Assembly: GCA_019426215.1 (NCBI GenBank)
Contig: CM033406.1
Coordinates: forward strand, 8,381,146 to 8,445,145
Reading direction: 5' to 3'
Source: Buddleja alternifolia
Taxonomy: Eukaryota; Streptophyta; Magnoliopsida; Lamiales; Scrophulariaceae
DNA length: 64,000 nt
Made by a program: the position numbers and the translations under genes. Under the pieces are notes generated by a model that was not told the origin of the DNA, ran no database searches, and worked only from the letters and a program-made list of their open reading frames with translations. Numbering within the stretch: position 1 is the first letter of the stretch; the number at the start of each line of letters is the position of its first letter. This document shows positions 1 to 12,107 of the stretch, one piece after another.

Positions 1-1105
1 GCTATTCTTCATGGGCTCCAAGCTCCTCTTCTTTTGAATTGATCTCCTCTTGAAAGACCTATTCTATTTCTATCTATTACATGAGATTATTTAACAACCT
101 ATACATTATTTTAGAAATAAAATAAATGGGCTCAATTCCGGCCCTTACAACCCATAAAAGGAAATACAATCAAAAGAAATAACCTAAGTCCATGGACAAT
201 GTCACCATCATATAATACAAGCTTGCGAAAAATAAAGCAATTATGTTGGTGATTAAGTTAATGAATAATTACTCCAACTAATTAATTCCCTCAATAAAAT
301 TCCAAATTTTATTGATAATCATGACAATAAACCATTTAGTGAGAATCTTTAATTTAAATAAATAACTTAATTAAAAAATTCTCCAAGAACCATTATTTAA
401 TTATTTCACTTAAATTAATAATATTCAATAAAAATAAATTGGGCTTTATTTCATAAAATATAATTACCAACCATTGGCATATTTAATTTTAATCAATTAG
501 GCCCAAAGCTAATTTATTGAAGAGTCCATATTTTTAAATAAAATAATTTGGGTTTATTTAATTAAATCCGGGTCATCATCCTTTTGACCCACCCGAATAA
601 TTAAAATAGCCCAAAACCCATTTAAATAAAAAATTGGACCTGAGGAAAAATAACTCGACCCGTTAGGACTTGGGTCATGGACCCGGGGCCATGAAACTGG
701 GCCCACGTGCGCTAGGCACACGACATGACGTGTGTCGTGCGCCCAACGCACGACAGTGGCGGCCAGGCCCTACGCACGATGTCGTTCACCCAGCGCACAG
801 CATCGTGCGCACACAGTGCGCGCAGCGTGTGGCCTGAAGCCCAACCGCTGCACGCACAGCGTGTGCTGTCTGCGCGCCCAGCGCACAGACTGCGCACGTT
901 GTTTTCAACATGCTCGTCGCGGGTTTTTTCCGACCCGATTTCTCAATTCACAAGTCATCATACTACAACATACATGAATTAAACGCAGAAAAACCATGGA
1001 TTATCATCACAAAAAGCATATTCAAAACATGCTTCAAAAAACGGGAATAACACATAATCACGTAATAAATTAAATACAAAAATCAGAGATTGGCTTTGAT
1101 ACCAC
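1..1105 (-). mobile_element. Copia element leader (untranslated region between PBS and gag), partial
   Basis: This is the 5' untranslated leader of a minus-strand Ty1/copia element whose gag-pol lies beyond the left edge. It aligns by eye with the leader of the complete element at 43340-44490, sharing the opening stretch about 30 bases in and the closing stretch before the PBS. No credible coding frame is present. Most of it is AT-rich, but 690-900 is a sharply GC-rich island full of GCGCAC-like words. Short frames over that island are composition artefacts. Confidence 0.75.
1091..1104 (-). other. Primer binding site, initiator-Met tRNA type
   Basis: Read on the minus strand the site is TGGTATCAAAGCCA, the usual copia primer site with one change from TGGTATCAGAGC. 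It is one base from the LTR terminus at 1106, so the neighbouring LTR is a 5' LTR and the element extends leftward. Confidence 0.85.
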
Positions 1106-2718
1106 TGTCGGGAAAAATTGCATAAAAACAAAAATGCAGCGGAAGAATTATAAGTTTAATCTCAGTGGCTCATCTCTATTTCTCGTATTTAAATGGGTTT
1201 TACAAAATTAATTACCATTTTCGCGTATGTTGAAATCTGAACCAGCTTTACAATCCTTTTCTTGAATAGCAAATCCGTCGCTGTCTCTAAATCGCCACGC
1301 TGGAGTCAAAAACGAAAATCACCTTCTTCTTCACCTTGATGGACGGCTAGAGTGAGAGAGATAGGGAGAAGAGTTTGACTTGGAGAGAAAGTTTTTTGAG
1401 TTGATTCTCTTAACCTAGTTATTTTTTCACTTAGTATATATATATACTACAATAGAAAATAATATCCTAGGCTTCATAAGCCCCATATGGGCGTCCACTT
1501 TGGACGCCCACTTGTTGGTTTTTAAGCCTTCGGGTTTTTGTTTATTAATTAATTAAATAATTAATATTATTTATCCAATAAATAAATAAATTAAATAATC
1601 AATTAAATTCATGTTAATGTTATAATTAAATTCCCATGAGGAATTAATTAATTCATTAACTCAATTAATTAATAAAATCATCTAATGATTAATTAATTAA
1701 TCTCGATATCCAATACCAAAAATTCTCTCAAGTCTTTTCCTACGATTTTCTTTTTGCACTTAATTTAAGCGCGACTCTTTAGGTTCGTCTTAAAAGGCAA
1801 TTGGGAGGAAACCAAAAGGATGTGAGTTGCCAGTCACGTGGCTCACATCGTATCCCAGTTGAGAACGAATGAATAGGATCATTCCAAACCATATACACTG
1901 TGAATACCGTACGTGTATAAACCTTTTATTCTTGCATCCTAGTCAAGTGAGAGTCATGGTTTTAGTCAAACTCACATGACTTGACCATATGCTTAGCTCA
2001 TAATGAACCGAGGTCATTTTATGCTTTGGCCAAAGACTTTTAACCTCACTCATTCATGACTGCATAGTATATTTAGCTCATTCACTTATGAAAGAATAAA
2101 TCCCAATTTGCTAATCAGTTAACAAGGCTACTTGCCCATCAAGTCACACTTCGAGGTCGATCCCACCAAAGGGTGATTTGGATCTAACTACTCTAATGAC
2201 AGACTTGATGTCACAAGTACATCTTCAACTCGACTCCTCAGGTCTAAGGTTTACGCGTACCTATCACAACTTATCAGTTTCATCATTGACTGTCTGTGAG
2301 TGAATACCCATGTGATGAAATTGATGCGAGCCGTGTTCGAACATATTAGTCCAACTTATATGTCCATGACATAAGTTCCCATTATCATTCCCATAGTGTT
2401 CGACTGGCACTTTCTCTGTCAAAAACTTATATCATGCAAGTCCTTGTTCTGTATTGATGTCCAGTTAAATACTTTCTTAGACTTGCGAACCCTATTTAGA
2501 GAATAAAGATCAAACCCTTCAAGTGTCATTCTCCCTATCCCATAGGAAGTAGAAGGTTTGCCTTATACTCAAGGACTTTACGTTGTTTATTAACACCTTA
2601 CAAACGCCTATAAGAAAACAACAAGATAATGCCTTATATAAAATAATATTGTTTAGTTACAAGTCTATGCCCTATAAATCTATCCGCTTTATGGCATTTG
2701 AGGGCATACACTCTAACA
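1106..2718 (-). repeat. 5' LTR of minus-strand copia element
   Basis: The repeat starts TGTCGGG and ends CTCTAACA, so it has TG/CA termini, about 1.61 kb. It is the same family as the LTRs at 36991-38600 and 44492-46086, with shared blocks throughout (for example the CAAGTCACACTTCGAGGTCGA-like stretch near 2140). A run of TA repeats near 1434-1446 is where a TATA box would be expected in the family. The sequence beyond 2718 is a broken integrase of a related element, so this LTR marks an insertion into an older copia copy. The target duplication cannot be tested because the other end is outside the window. Confidence 0.85.
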
Positions 2719-3838
2719 GTAACATTATTCCTTATTCTCTAAGGAATTCATCAAACTCGGCGCTCATATATTCTCCTCCACGATCTGATCGTAGAGTTTT
2801 TATATTTTGCCAAATTTGATTTTCTACTAAAGCTTTGAATTCTTTGAACCTTTCAAAGGATTTAGACTTTTTGCTTTGTTAGATAAACTAGACCATATCT
2901 TGAATGATTGTTTGTGAAAGTGATGAAGTAGTAGAAACCTCCACGAGTCATTTCTCTAAATGGTCCGCAAACGTCAGTATGCACTAAGAATTGAGTAGCT
3001 CTTTCAAAAGTCCCGGTGAAGAGAGATCTATCCATCATGCCTAAGAGACATGATTCACATGTTGGATAGGGATCCGACCCTAGTGAGCTTAAAAGCCCAT
3101 GTTTTTCCATTTTGTGGATCTTGTGCTCTCCAGCATGGCCTAGTCTAAGATGACACTTGAGTCTAAAGTTAGCTCCTTGCCTACCACGTTTATGAGTTAC
3201 AACATTCACATCAGATGAATTAAGGACATTTAAATAATAAAAACCATTAACTAAAGATGCATTGCCAACTATCTTATTTTCATAATAAATGTCGCAATTC
3301 AGTTTAGAAAAATGAAATGTATAAAAAATCTTAACTAATATAGGAATGGAAACAATGTTCTTAAGCCCCTTGGGCAGAACTAAAATATCATTGAAAAATA
3401 ATAAATGTCCAGAATTCAAAATCAAAGAAGTAAATCCAATCTAGTAGTTGCGATGCTTTCCCTTCTGCGTACTCTGATCATCACTTCTTCTCGACCCAGC
3501 TTTCTTCTTCTCTGCAGATCCTGATCCGAACAACATATATGGGCACTTGCCTTTGAGTCCAGAATCCATAAAGTAGAAAAAAATGGTCATAGTACAATTA
3601 GTTTAAAAAACAAAGAGTTTCATACCTTTTGCGCCCTTGTCTAATTTAGGACAGTTCCTCTTCCAGTGGTCAAGCTCACCGCACTCGAGACATCTATCCA
3701 TTTTCTTAGGCCCTTTGCTCTTACGACCATGTTCTAATTTCTTTTGAGTTCTTGTGGATTCTCCTTCTTACTTTCTCCTTTTTCCTTTTTCCATAGAAGA
3801 ATCCCTCTTTTTCCTCGTCCTCATACGAGCTTGATTTA
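2719..3838 (-). pseudogene. Older copia fragment: integrase start, GAG-pre-integrase, protease, gag zinc knuckle
   Basis: Minus-strand remnant of a Ty1/copia gag-pol. From right to left it holds a gag zinc knuckle near 3640-3710 with the C-x2-C-x4-H-x4-C spacing intact, a protease active-site region near 3540-3570 in which the normal DSGAS reads as DSKAS, then an open stretch of 187 codons (2862-3425) with the GAG-pre-integrase domain and the first integrase residues (H-x-DVCGP, then the FxxFTDDHSRYG-like block). Integrase resumes in another frame at 2719-2860 and is cut by the LTR at 2718. The matching downstream half should lie beyond the left edge. The changed protease motif and the frame breaks mean it is not functional. 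Confidence 0.75.
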
Positions 3839-4219
3839 TTTCAAATCAAACAAACACAGCAGAAATTTTAGCATTTAAACCCAAAGTAAATTCTCTGTTT
3901 GCATAGTCAAATCAATTAATCGCGAAAACGAATAATTACATACCCGTTGAAGCGAAGTGGTTAGAGACTCAATTCCTCATTCAAAAATCAGAACTATGTT
4001 GACTTGATGACTTCAAGAACACGTGCAATGCAATCTTCACGAATCCTTGATCTTTTCTTGAATTCTTGATCCAAACAACAAATGTGCGTTACCTCTAAAT
4101 TATCATGCGTATTGATTAGACGAAAAATCCCACTTTTTCTCTTTGGAAGACGACGGCTAGAGTGTATAGAGAGAGGGAGGAGATTTTTCTTGTTTTCTTT
4201 CTAGGAGAGTTATGATTTC
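3839..4219 (-). repeat. Truncated copia LTR fragment
   Basis: Contains the words typical of the start of this copia LTR family (ACACAGCAGAAATTTT, later GACGGCTAGAG followed by GAGAGGG), as also seen at 23290-23520 and 37200-37230. It directly abuts the gag remnant, with the usual leader missing, and is cut on the right by the SIRE-like LTR. The most likely reading is the 5' LTR of the older element with its leader deleted. Boundaries are approximate. Confidence 0.5.
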
Positions 4220-5698
4220 TATTAGGAATTTCATGTTAGATGTTTTGATGATGACAAGATAGGATTTTATGTTAGAACCCAAAAATAATGTAAGTCACTG
4301 TTTTTCATAGATCTATTGTATAAGGATTTGAAAGTATGTAATTTTGCTAGGCATGTACTTTTTATCTTTATAGATTTTTGACTAAGTATTAGATATCAAA
4401 TCACTAATAGAATTCTAGGTGAGTCTTTTAGAGATGAAGTTGAAGATCAGCGTTTGAAGTCAAATGAAGATGAAGATTCGTTCCTAGCGCCTGTCAAACG
4501 GTAAAAGAACTATTTCAAGATTTATGGATCAAGCGCTCAAAGCACTCCAGCGATCAATATAAAATTCACCCAAAATAAATCCCCAAGTCATGAAGGACTT
4601 AAATGCAATCATTCAACAGACATTTATTTCCAACGGGAAATAAATTCAAAATGCATTAAACGCCTGATAAGAGCATTAAATGTGATAAGCTTTTATGACT
4701 TGTGAACAAGCCACCTTTTTTACTAGACTGTCAGTATTTCAGAGTTTATAGTTGCTCCCATCCAATCAGAAACAACAGGATTTTAGGAATGTCAGAGAAA
4801 AGGCAGATTCATGCGCCAAGTGAAAAGCACGCGCTAACATGTGTCCAACGGACAAATCCCAAGAATTGCCTATAAATACCTCTTTCCAGCAAACCCTAAA
4901 TAATTACACAAGAACGATCAACACAAGAAAACTTTGCTGAAATATTATCTCAAGAAATGATTAGAAACTCCATAGCCAAAAATCTTTCTAGCTTTTTACA
5001 TACATTCCATACAGTCACAAATATCTCAAAAAGTTATTCCAAGTTGTTTGATCTCTCCAAAAACAGAAAAAAACCTGTGTGACAAACCCTCAACCTTTCA
5101 TCTGAGTGAGAAAGTTGTTGAAACCCCTTACAGGCAATATTTCTGAGTGAGAGAAGCTTCTAGAAGAAGATCTTCATTGGTGCTGAAATCTGTGTGATCA
5201 AGGAGCCCGAGATCATTTTCACCTCTTTACTATCTTGTAGAAGATTCTGTGTGATTCTTTGATAATCATCTTAGTAAATTCTTTCCAAGTGAAAAAGGAG
5301 AAGAAAGACGTAGCTGGGATTACATCACCCAGTGAACCTTACAATTTTTTTATGTAATTTACTCTTATTATTGTCTTGTTTTATATTCTCTTATTTATTA
5401 AAAAAAAAAAGACAAGCTAAACTGCTAAGCGACTATTTAACCAAAACGAACGCTAAAGCTTTAAAAATCATTTCCGCTGTGCTAACCCTGATTAAGCAAT
5501 CTAAGCGTTACCCTAATTTGCTAAATTGCTAAAATCACTAAGTATAAGTTATCGTTACTGAAGCGCCTAACCCAAGCGCTCATCTTTCTAAGCGTTCCAA
5601 TCTTTAAAAGTGATATGAATTTTTTGAAGTCGAAAAAGATTTTAGGGTCTATTCACCCCCCCCCCCTTCTAGACTCTTTCGTATGCCACTTGGGACCA
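4220..5698 (+). repeat. 5' LTR of SIRE-like element
   Basis: The left end is placed by alignment with the minus-strand copies ending at 48268 and 51195, which begin TGTTA on their own strand; here the terminal TG is degenerate (TATTAGG). The right end is just before the PBS. A TATA box (TATAAATA) lies at 4871-4878, and a C homopolymer of about 13 bases near 5656 is shared with the minus copies. Length is about 1.48 kb. Confidence 0.75.
4871..4878 (+). promoter_or_regulatory. TATA box of SIRE-like LTR
   Basis: TATAAATA in the context GCC-TATAAATA-CC, about 650 bases into the LTR, a plausible U3/R boundary. The minus copies keep an equivalent element. Confidence 0.6.
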
Positions 5699-5703
5699 CC
5701 AAG

Positions 5704-5716
5704 TGGTATCAGAACG
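5704..5716 (+). other. Primer binding site of SIRE-like element
   Basis: TGGTATCAGAACG matches the initiator-Met tRNA primer site used by copia elements except near its end (AGAGC to AGAAC). It lies 5 bases after the inferred LTR end. Confidence 0.8.
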
Positions 5717-5769
5717 GTTGAAGTAGAAACCTAAGCATTTCCGAGCGTAACTGCTTGTTTAGATCCATT

Positions 5770-8007
5770 ATGGCTTTTAACAAAATGCCTAAGTTGGTAG
5801 AATCAAACTATGATTCTTGGAAACTTAGAGCATTCGCGTATCTATGTTCTTGCGATAATGAAATGTGTGATGTCATTTCAGATGGCCCCATTAAGATCAT
5901 GAAAGTGATAACCCAAGCACCTGGAGTTGATGAAGCCACTCCAGATGGATATGTCGAAAAACCCAAGTTAGAATGGACGCTAAATGATCGAAAAAAAGCG
6001 ATATTAGATAATGTTAGACGACGTGCACTTTACTCAGCGTTAGGAGACAATGATGCATTGTTCAACAAAATCAAGCAATGTAAGACTTCCAAAGAAATAT
6101 GGGATAAGTTGGCTATCATGTGTGGAGGTTCAGCACAGATGAAGGAGACAAACTTTCCATAGCCATGCAAAGATTTGAGCATTTCTAGATGCAGCCCAAT
6201 GAGACGCTAGAACAATTGGACGCAAGGTGTACTTTGTTCATTACAGAGTTAGCATCATTAGACAAGGAGTTGACTAACAAGAAAATGGTCAATAAAATTT
6301 TAAGAAATCTTCCACGCAAGTATTTGACTAAGACTGTTGCTATGAGAGAATCACAGACATTGGAGACTCTTACTCTAGAACATGTGTTTTCAGAGTTAAA
6401 GGCATTTGAGTTCGAATTGGGTGAAGTCAGCAACACTTCGACTTCAGCGACTGAATCAGGAGCTTTAATCGCTACCACCAAAAGTAAGGGTAAAGCGATT
6501 AGTGAGGTGAAATCAACAGAATCCAATGAAGAAAAAGAGATGGCTTTATTAGTCAAAAAATTCAAGAAATTTCTAAGATATCAAAAGAGAAATCCTATGG
6601 GACAAACTTCATTTCAAACTCCTCTCCCTGCTCTAGCGCCTCAGTATCAAGCGCCAGTATATTCTGCACCTCAACCAGTAGCGCCAGTTCCTTATCAAGC
6701 GCCTCCAACTCCTACTCAGAATCTCTCAGCACTAGTTGTTTCAAAGCGATTAACCACTGAACAAAGAATGATATTTGTGTTACAATTGCAGGAAACCAGG
6801 GCACTACCAGGTAAATTGCCCTTATCCAAAGGTGTCTAAGCCCACAAGGTAAGACTATGCGGTTAGAAACCAATTCAGGAGCAACCTTCTCCAACAAGGT
6901 TTGCTAGCGGAATTTGAACAATTCTCCGCACCTAAAGAGGATTTGGAATCATCTGATGAAAGTAGTGATGATGAGCCTACAAGCAACTCAGCGTTGATTT
7001 GTCTCACGACAAGAGATGATGAAGCGTCTGACGATTCGCTATCTGAGGTAAACACTGAATTATCTCATCCTCTTTCGTATGATGAATTACTTGACAAAGT
7101 TAATGAATATTATAGAGATTGTCAAGATGCTGCTAATGTATATCAAAATCACTTCGCTATTATCTCATCGCTCACAAGTGATAAAGTAACGCTCAAAGTA
7201 GAATTGCAAATTCAGCAACAATGCATTGAGAAGAACCAATCGCTTGAGAGTGAGATTACTCAATTGAAATGCGATCTTGATATAATAGTTAAGCGAGAAG
7301 CTGATCTAATCGATAGATTTGCCAAATCAGAGCAGCTCATCTCATCATTATCAAAAGCGTCAAGAAAGTTGGATAATGTGACTAAGGTAACAAGAATGTT
7401 TGGTGAAAAGACTAGTTTAGGATGCAATAAATTCGGTAAATAACCAAATATATATAATGTTATGGCGAACAACAAAGGAAAGAGTGTTTTCTTTGTTGAG
7501 AAAGGTTCACAAAGTCAAACGTTGAATGAACCAAGCGACAATGGTACGAGGCCAAATGAGAAAGCCAAAGCTAACTCAGGCAAGGGAAAGGCGAAAGCAA
7601 ACGATTCACAAAGACGGGTTCATCCAAACGCTCAAAAGGCTAAGGATAAATCTGACCACTATGAATCAAGCGCTAAGCGTCCAGCACCAAAAGTGCAACC
7701 TAAGCCAGCGCCAAGGAAATGCCAACGTCAATATCCAAGACAGTCAAGATCATATTATCGATACTATAATGATTATGATTATGAGTATGATTATGATAAC
7801 TATTATAATCGAGGATATTATTATACACCCAAAAGGCACACACAGCACAAGGTAAACAAAAAGCACACACAACACAATGTGAAACCCAAGAAGGCCAGTA
7901 TTCCTACAATGAAGACTAGGCGAATATGGGTTCTTAAAGTTTTAATTCAAACCAAAGTCACTAACAATGAAGGACCCAAGACAACATGGGTACCTAAGAA
8001 GAATTAG
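5770..8007 (+). pseudogene. gag of SIRE-like copia element (broken)
   Basis: Encodes the nucleocapsid precursor of a copia element. The ATG at 5770 opens a frame with the SNYDSWK motif at the N-terminus, where copia gag usually has a YxxW block. A frameshift near 6150 and a stop at 6187 separate it from the next block (6189-6839), which contains the NETLEQ and LPRKY motifs. A zinc knuckle with C-x2-C-x4-H-x4-C spacing is readable at about 6776-6825, but in another frame. The downstream block (6901-7443) is acidic and then helical, coiled-coil-like. The last block (7462-8007) is basic and ends in a Tyr/Asp-rich stretch followed by two THSTQHKV-like repeats near 7835-7880. At least three frame changes and several stops make it a pseudogene. 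Confidence 0.75.
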
Positions 8008-8020
8008 AACTGTCCTTTAA

Positions 8021-9510
8021 ATGCTGGTACCTAGAGCCAACATCGATACTTCAGTTTGGTACATTGATAGTGGTTCGTCAAGACACATGGCGGGTTCCAA
8101 AGATCTTCCAGTCAACTATCGAGCTACCAACGGTCCTCAAGTTATTTTCGGTGATAACTCCAAAGGTAAAACCAAAGGTACAAGTATCATGCTTAGGGGG
8201 AACATCATGATTAGTGATGTATATTATGTTGAGGGTCTTAAGCATAATTTGTTAACCATTAGTCAATTTTGTGATAAAGGCTTTGAAGTAAAATTTTCAA
8301 GTGACTTCTACTATGTTAATGACGCTAAGACTAAGTCTACTAAATTAAGCGGAAAAAGAACAAACAATATGTATTTAGTGGATTGGGATTCTACAATTGA
8401 TAACAACCCCACATACTTTTTTGCTAAAAGTCAAAATGAATTGGGTTGGTTATGGCATAGAAAAATGAATCACCTCAACTTTAAGGCAATCTCTCAATTA
8501 ATATCACTAAATCTATAATCCTAGAGGCTCCTTTCAGAAAAATCGCTTGTGTGATGCATGTCAAATGGGTAAACAAGTTAAATCATCTTTTAAGAAGAAA
8601 CCATGCCTATCTACTTCTAGAGTTCTTGAACTATTGCATCTAGATTTGTTTGGTCGTATTCAAATCATGAGTGTTAGTGGTAAAAAGTACTCGCTAGTAA
8701 TAGTTGATGATTTCTCTTGCTATACATGGGTAGAATTCCTAGCGACCAAAGATGAAACTAGTATCAAGCTCTCATCGCTAATTTGTCATTGCAAACTTAT
8801 AAAGATCTCAAGGTGACAAGAATTAGAAGGGATAGAGGAACTGAATTTACTAACCAATTTGTTGAGAAGTTTTGTATAGATTTTGGAATTTTCATGAGTA
8901 TTCTGCCCCTAGAACACCTCAACAGAATGGAGTTGCCGAGCGACGGAATAGAATGCTTAAAGAAGCTGCTAGGATGATGCTTGCAGAGTCTAAGCTGCCT
9001 CAAAGGTTCTGGGCCGAAGCTATCAATACTGCTTGCTATACTCAGAACCGGTGTATGATCAATAAGCAGCATGAGAAGACTCCATATGAGTTTTGGAAGG
9101 GACGTAAGCCTAATGTTTCATATTTTCATGTAGTTTGTTCAAAATGTTTCATTCATAACAATGGATCCCAAAATCTAAAGATGTTTGATCCTAAAGCGGA
9201 TGGGGGAGTCTTTCTAGGCTATGCCAAAAATGGAAAGAGTTTTCGCATCCTAAATAAGATCAAATCGAAGGTTGAAGAGTCTATTCACGTTAAGTTTGAT
9301 GATGCTAACCAAGAACCGAGTAAGGTTAATCTTGTTGATATAGAAATCAAAGATCTTGCCCAACAAGTGTCACAAATCAATCTTGGTGATAATAGTGATG
9401 ATGAGGAGGATGATCATCAAGAGGATATTGTTAGAAACGCTGATGATCATGAAGAGAATGATCATCAAGAGCAATTTGGAACTGTGAATGATGCAACGAC
9501 TGCGCCATAG
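8021..9510 (+). pseudogene. Protease, GAG-pre-integrase and integrase of SIRE-like element (broken)
   Basis: The aspartic protease motif DSGSSRHM is intact about 16 residues into the open stretch at 8021-8518. It is followed by a GAG-pre-integrase domain with the two zinc-binding histidines (LWHRKMNH) before a stop at 8516. The CxxC half of the integrase zinc finger (CDACQMGK) is at about 8550. The integrase core follows with D in HLDLFG, D in RDRGTEF and E in the NGVAERRNRM block, but it changes frame twice (8547-8816, 8783-8977, 8872-9510). The C-terminal linker at 9385-9500 is very acidic (repeated DDHxE). A stop at 9508 is in the same frame as the RT block that begins at 9625. Confidence 0.8.
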
Positions 9511-11212
9511 ACAAATGAGGGTCAAGCGATTGATAATCAAGAGTCTCTCTATTCGTTCCAACCAGATCGTAAATGGCTTAGAGACCATCCACCAGAGCTA
9601 GTCATTGGAGATATTGAAGCACCTGTGAGAACTACGTCCGCTACAATTAATGAGGCCATGTTTGCAAGCTCTCTATCTCAAATGGAACCAAAAAAAGTGG
9701 ATGAAGCGCTCAGTGATTCAAGTTGGGTAGAAGCGATGCAAGAAGAGCTTAACCAATTTGAGAGAAACAAGGTTTGGATGCTAGTACCAAGACCAACTCA
9801 CCAAGGAGTTATTGGGATTAGATGGGTTTTTAGGAACAAGATGGATGAAGATGGCATTGTTATAAGAAACAAAGCCAGATTAGTTACTCAGGGTTATTGC
9901 CAAGAAGAGGGTATTGATTTTGATGAGACATATGCCCCAATAGCCCGTCCTGAAGTGATTCGTATGTTCCTAGCGTTTGTCGCATTCAACAAGTTCACAG
10001 TGTACCAAATGAACGTGAGGAGTGCATTCCTAAATGGTAAACTCCAAGAAGAAGTCTATGTGGAGCAACCTCCAGGATTCATCAACAACCATGGCAAAAA
10101 TATGGTCTATAAATTGGATAAGGCACTCTATGGCCTTAAACAAGCACTAAGAGCATGGTATGACACTCTCTCTATCTTCCTTATAGGTAAAGGCTTTTCA
10201 AAAGGCAGCGTTGATACAACGTTATTTAAACTTACCCATAATGAAGATATTCTCTTAGTCCAAATTTATGATGATGATATTATATTTGGATCTACTAATA
10301 AGCAATTGTGTGAGAAATTTTCGAAAATGATGCAAGATCCATTTGAAATGAGCATGATGGGTGAATCAGCTTTCTTCGTAGGATTACAAGTTAAACAACT
10401 CCCTAATGGCATATTTATAAACCAAGCTAAATATACAAGAGATATGATTAAGAAATTTGGTATGGAAAATGCATCATCTTCAAAAATTTCAATGAGCCAA
10501 ATGCTTAAGCTAGATAAAGATGAAAGTGGGAAGAAAATTGATATCACTAACTATAGAGGTATCATTGGATCACTTCTTTATCTTACCGCTAGTAGACCCG
10601 ATATTATGTTTTTGGTATGCATGTGTGCACTCTTTCAAGCTGATCCTAGATAATCACACTTAAATGCTACCAAGAAGATCCTTAAATACCTAAAAGGCAC
10701 ACAAAATGTTGGCTTATGGTATCCAAGGGATTCTCCTTTTGAACTAATTGGTTATTCAGACGCAGATTTTGCGGGATGCAAAATAGATAGAAAGTGTACT
10801 AGTGGTACATGTCAATTTCTAGGTGATAGATTGATTTCGTGGCATAGTAAGAAACAACAATCCATAACGACTTCTACCGCTGAAGCAGAGTATGTAGCCG
10901 CTGGGAGCTATTGTGCACAATCCTTTGGATGAGGCAACAACTTAGAGATTATGGAACAATCTTAGGTCCTACCCCAATCCATTGTGATAACCAAAGCGCT
11001 TTAGCTATGACCCAAAATCCTGTCCTTGATTCTATAACTAAGCACATTGATATTCGATACCATTTCTTGCGTTATCATGTTCAAAAGAAAGATATCTCCA
11101 TGCACTTCATTTAAACTGACAAACAATTGGCAGATATCTTCACTAAAGCGCTCAACGAACAACACTTTCTCACTTTAAGAAGTGAATTAGGTATGATTGA
11201 TTTAAACGCTTA
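9511..11212 (+). pseudogene. Reverse transcriptase and RNase H of SIRE-like element (broken)
   Basis: Continues the integrase frame after the 9508 stop. The copia RT signature is present: NKVWxLVPRP, RWVFRNKMDEDG, the block with SAFLNG, and YGLKQA. The catalytic site at 10267-10278 reads YDDD instead of the usual YVDD, so the second residue is changed from the invariant small hydrophobic. RT stays open to a stop at 10651. RNase H follows in the same frame (DADFAG, then STAEAEY), shifts near 10915, has a TAA at 11112, and ends with the terminal copia block (ADIFTKAL) at about 11212. Total RT plus RNase H length is normal for the family. The YDDD change plus the stops argue against activity. 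Confidence 0.8.
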
Positions 11213-12107
11213 AATCATAAAGCATCATATTTTATAGGCATATAATTTAGGGGGAATCCACTTTATGTTTATGTCCAAATCATTTTTCAAATTGAAATAA
11301 GTTATCAATTTTAGGGGGAACTTTAAAATTGTACTTGTCTCAATCTGTGAGCGACTGCGATCAAAAATAACTTTAAAATTTTATGCATTGATGACTAGCG
11401 CTTACTTATCATGCATGACAAAATCAATCTCTAATAAAAATATCTTTTAAAAATCTAAGCCATTGATTTATATCAAAAATCTTCAGCGTCTGAGTATGTG
11501 TCAGGCTCGTGTAAAAAGAAATTGAACTTTATTGAAAAGACTTTAGGGTTTAAGAATATTCCCACTTAAACACTAAGTAATCTTTTTCTAAAACTCATGC
11601 ATAGTTTTCATTGCTCAAAAGTAGCGTGTGGATAAGTCCAAAAGATTTGATTTGATAACTGCCCACACATGCTTATCACATCAAACTGACGGTTAATGAT
11701 TCCTACCTAAAAACTAGGCGGTTTAGTAACTGCACATGTCTGAGTACGTGTCAGTGTACTATCAGGCGCGTGTACTTCACGCTGAAAATTTCAAAATCAT
11801 TCAACGTTTTGAAAAAGTAGCTGCGGATTCCAAACTTTTATTATTCACAGTTGTTACCCTATTTTACTGCACTTTTTGACATCTGTATTTATGAGTAAAC
11901 GGCTCAGATTTAATTTTTGTTATTTCCAAAATTAATTTCTGTAAACCTGTCATTCATCTAATAGTCGAAGAGTCATTTTTGCCTCATATTTAAACCCTTC
12001 ACAACCTTTACAGTAAAACTTTATCACTTCCAAAATTCTTCTACTGTAAAAGTTCTTTCTCTCCAAGGCAAAAAGAATATCTTTACCGAAGCTTTTCCAG
12101 TTCATCA
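11213..12107 (+). other. Spacer between pol and third ORF of SIRE-like element
   Basis: About 900 bases without a coding frame. It contains two polypurine runs, TTTAGGGGGAA near 11247 and 11312, similar in type to the polypurine tracts of this lineage; here they are followed by more internal sequence, not by an LTR. The last 100 bases are pyrimidine-rich and precede the ATG at 12108. Confidence 0.5.

Noticed and set aside
712..982. Overlapping frames on both strands with Arg/Cys/Ala-rich products.
   Set aside because: They arise from the GC-rich island of the copia leader. The same pattern appears at 43965-44333 with a different peptide.
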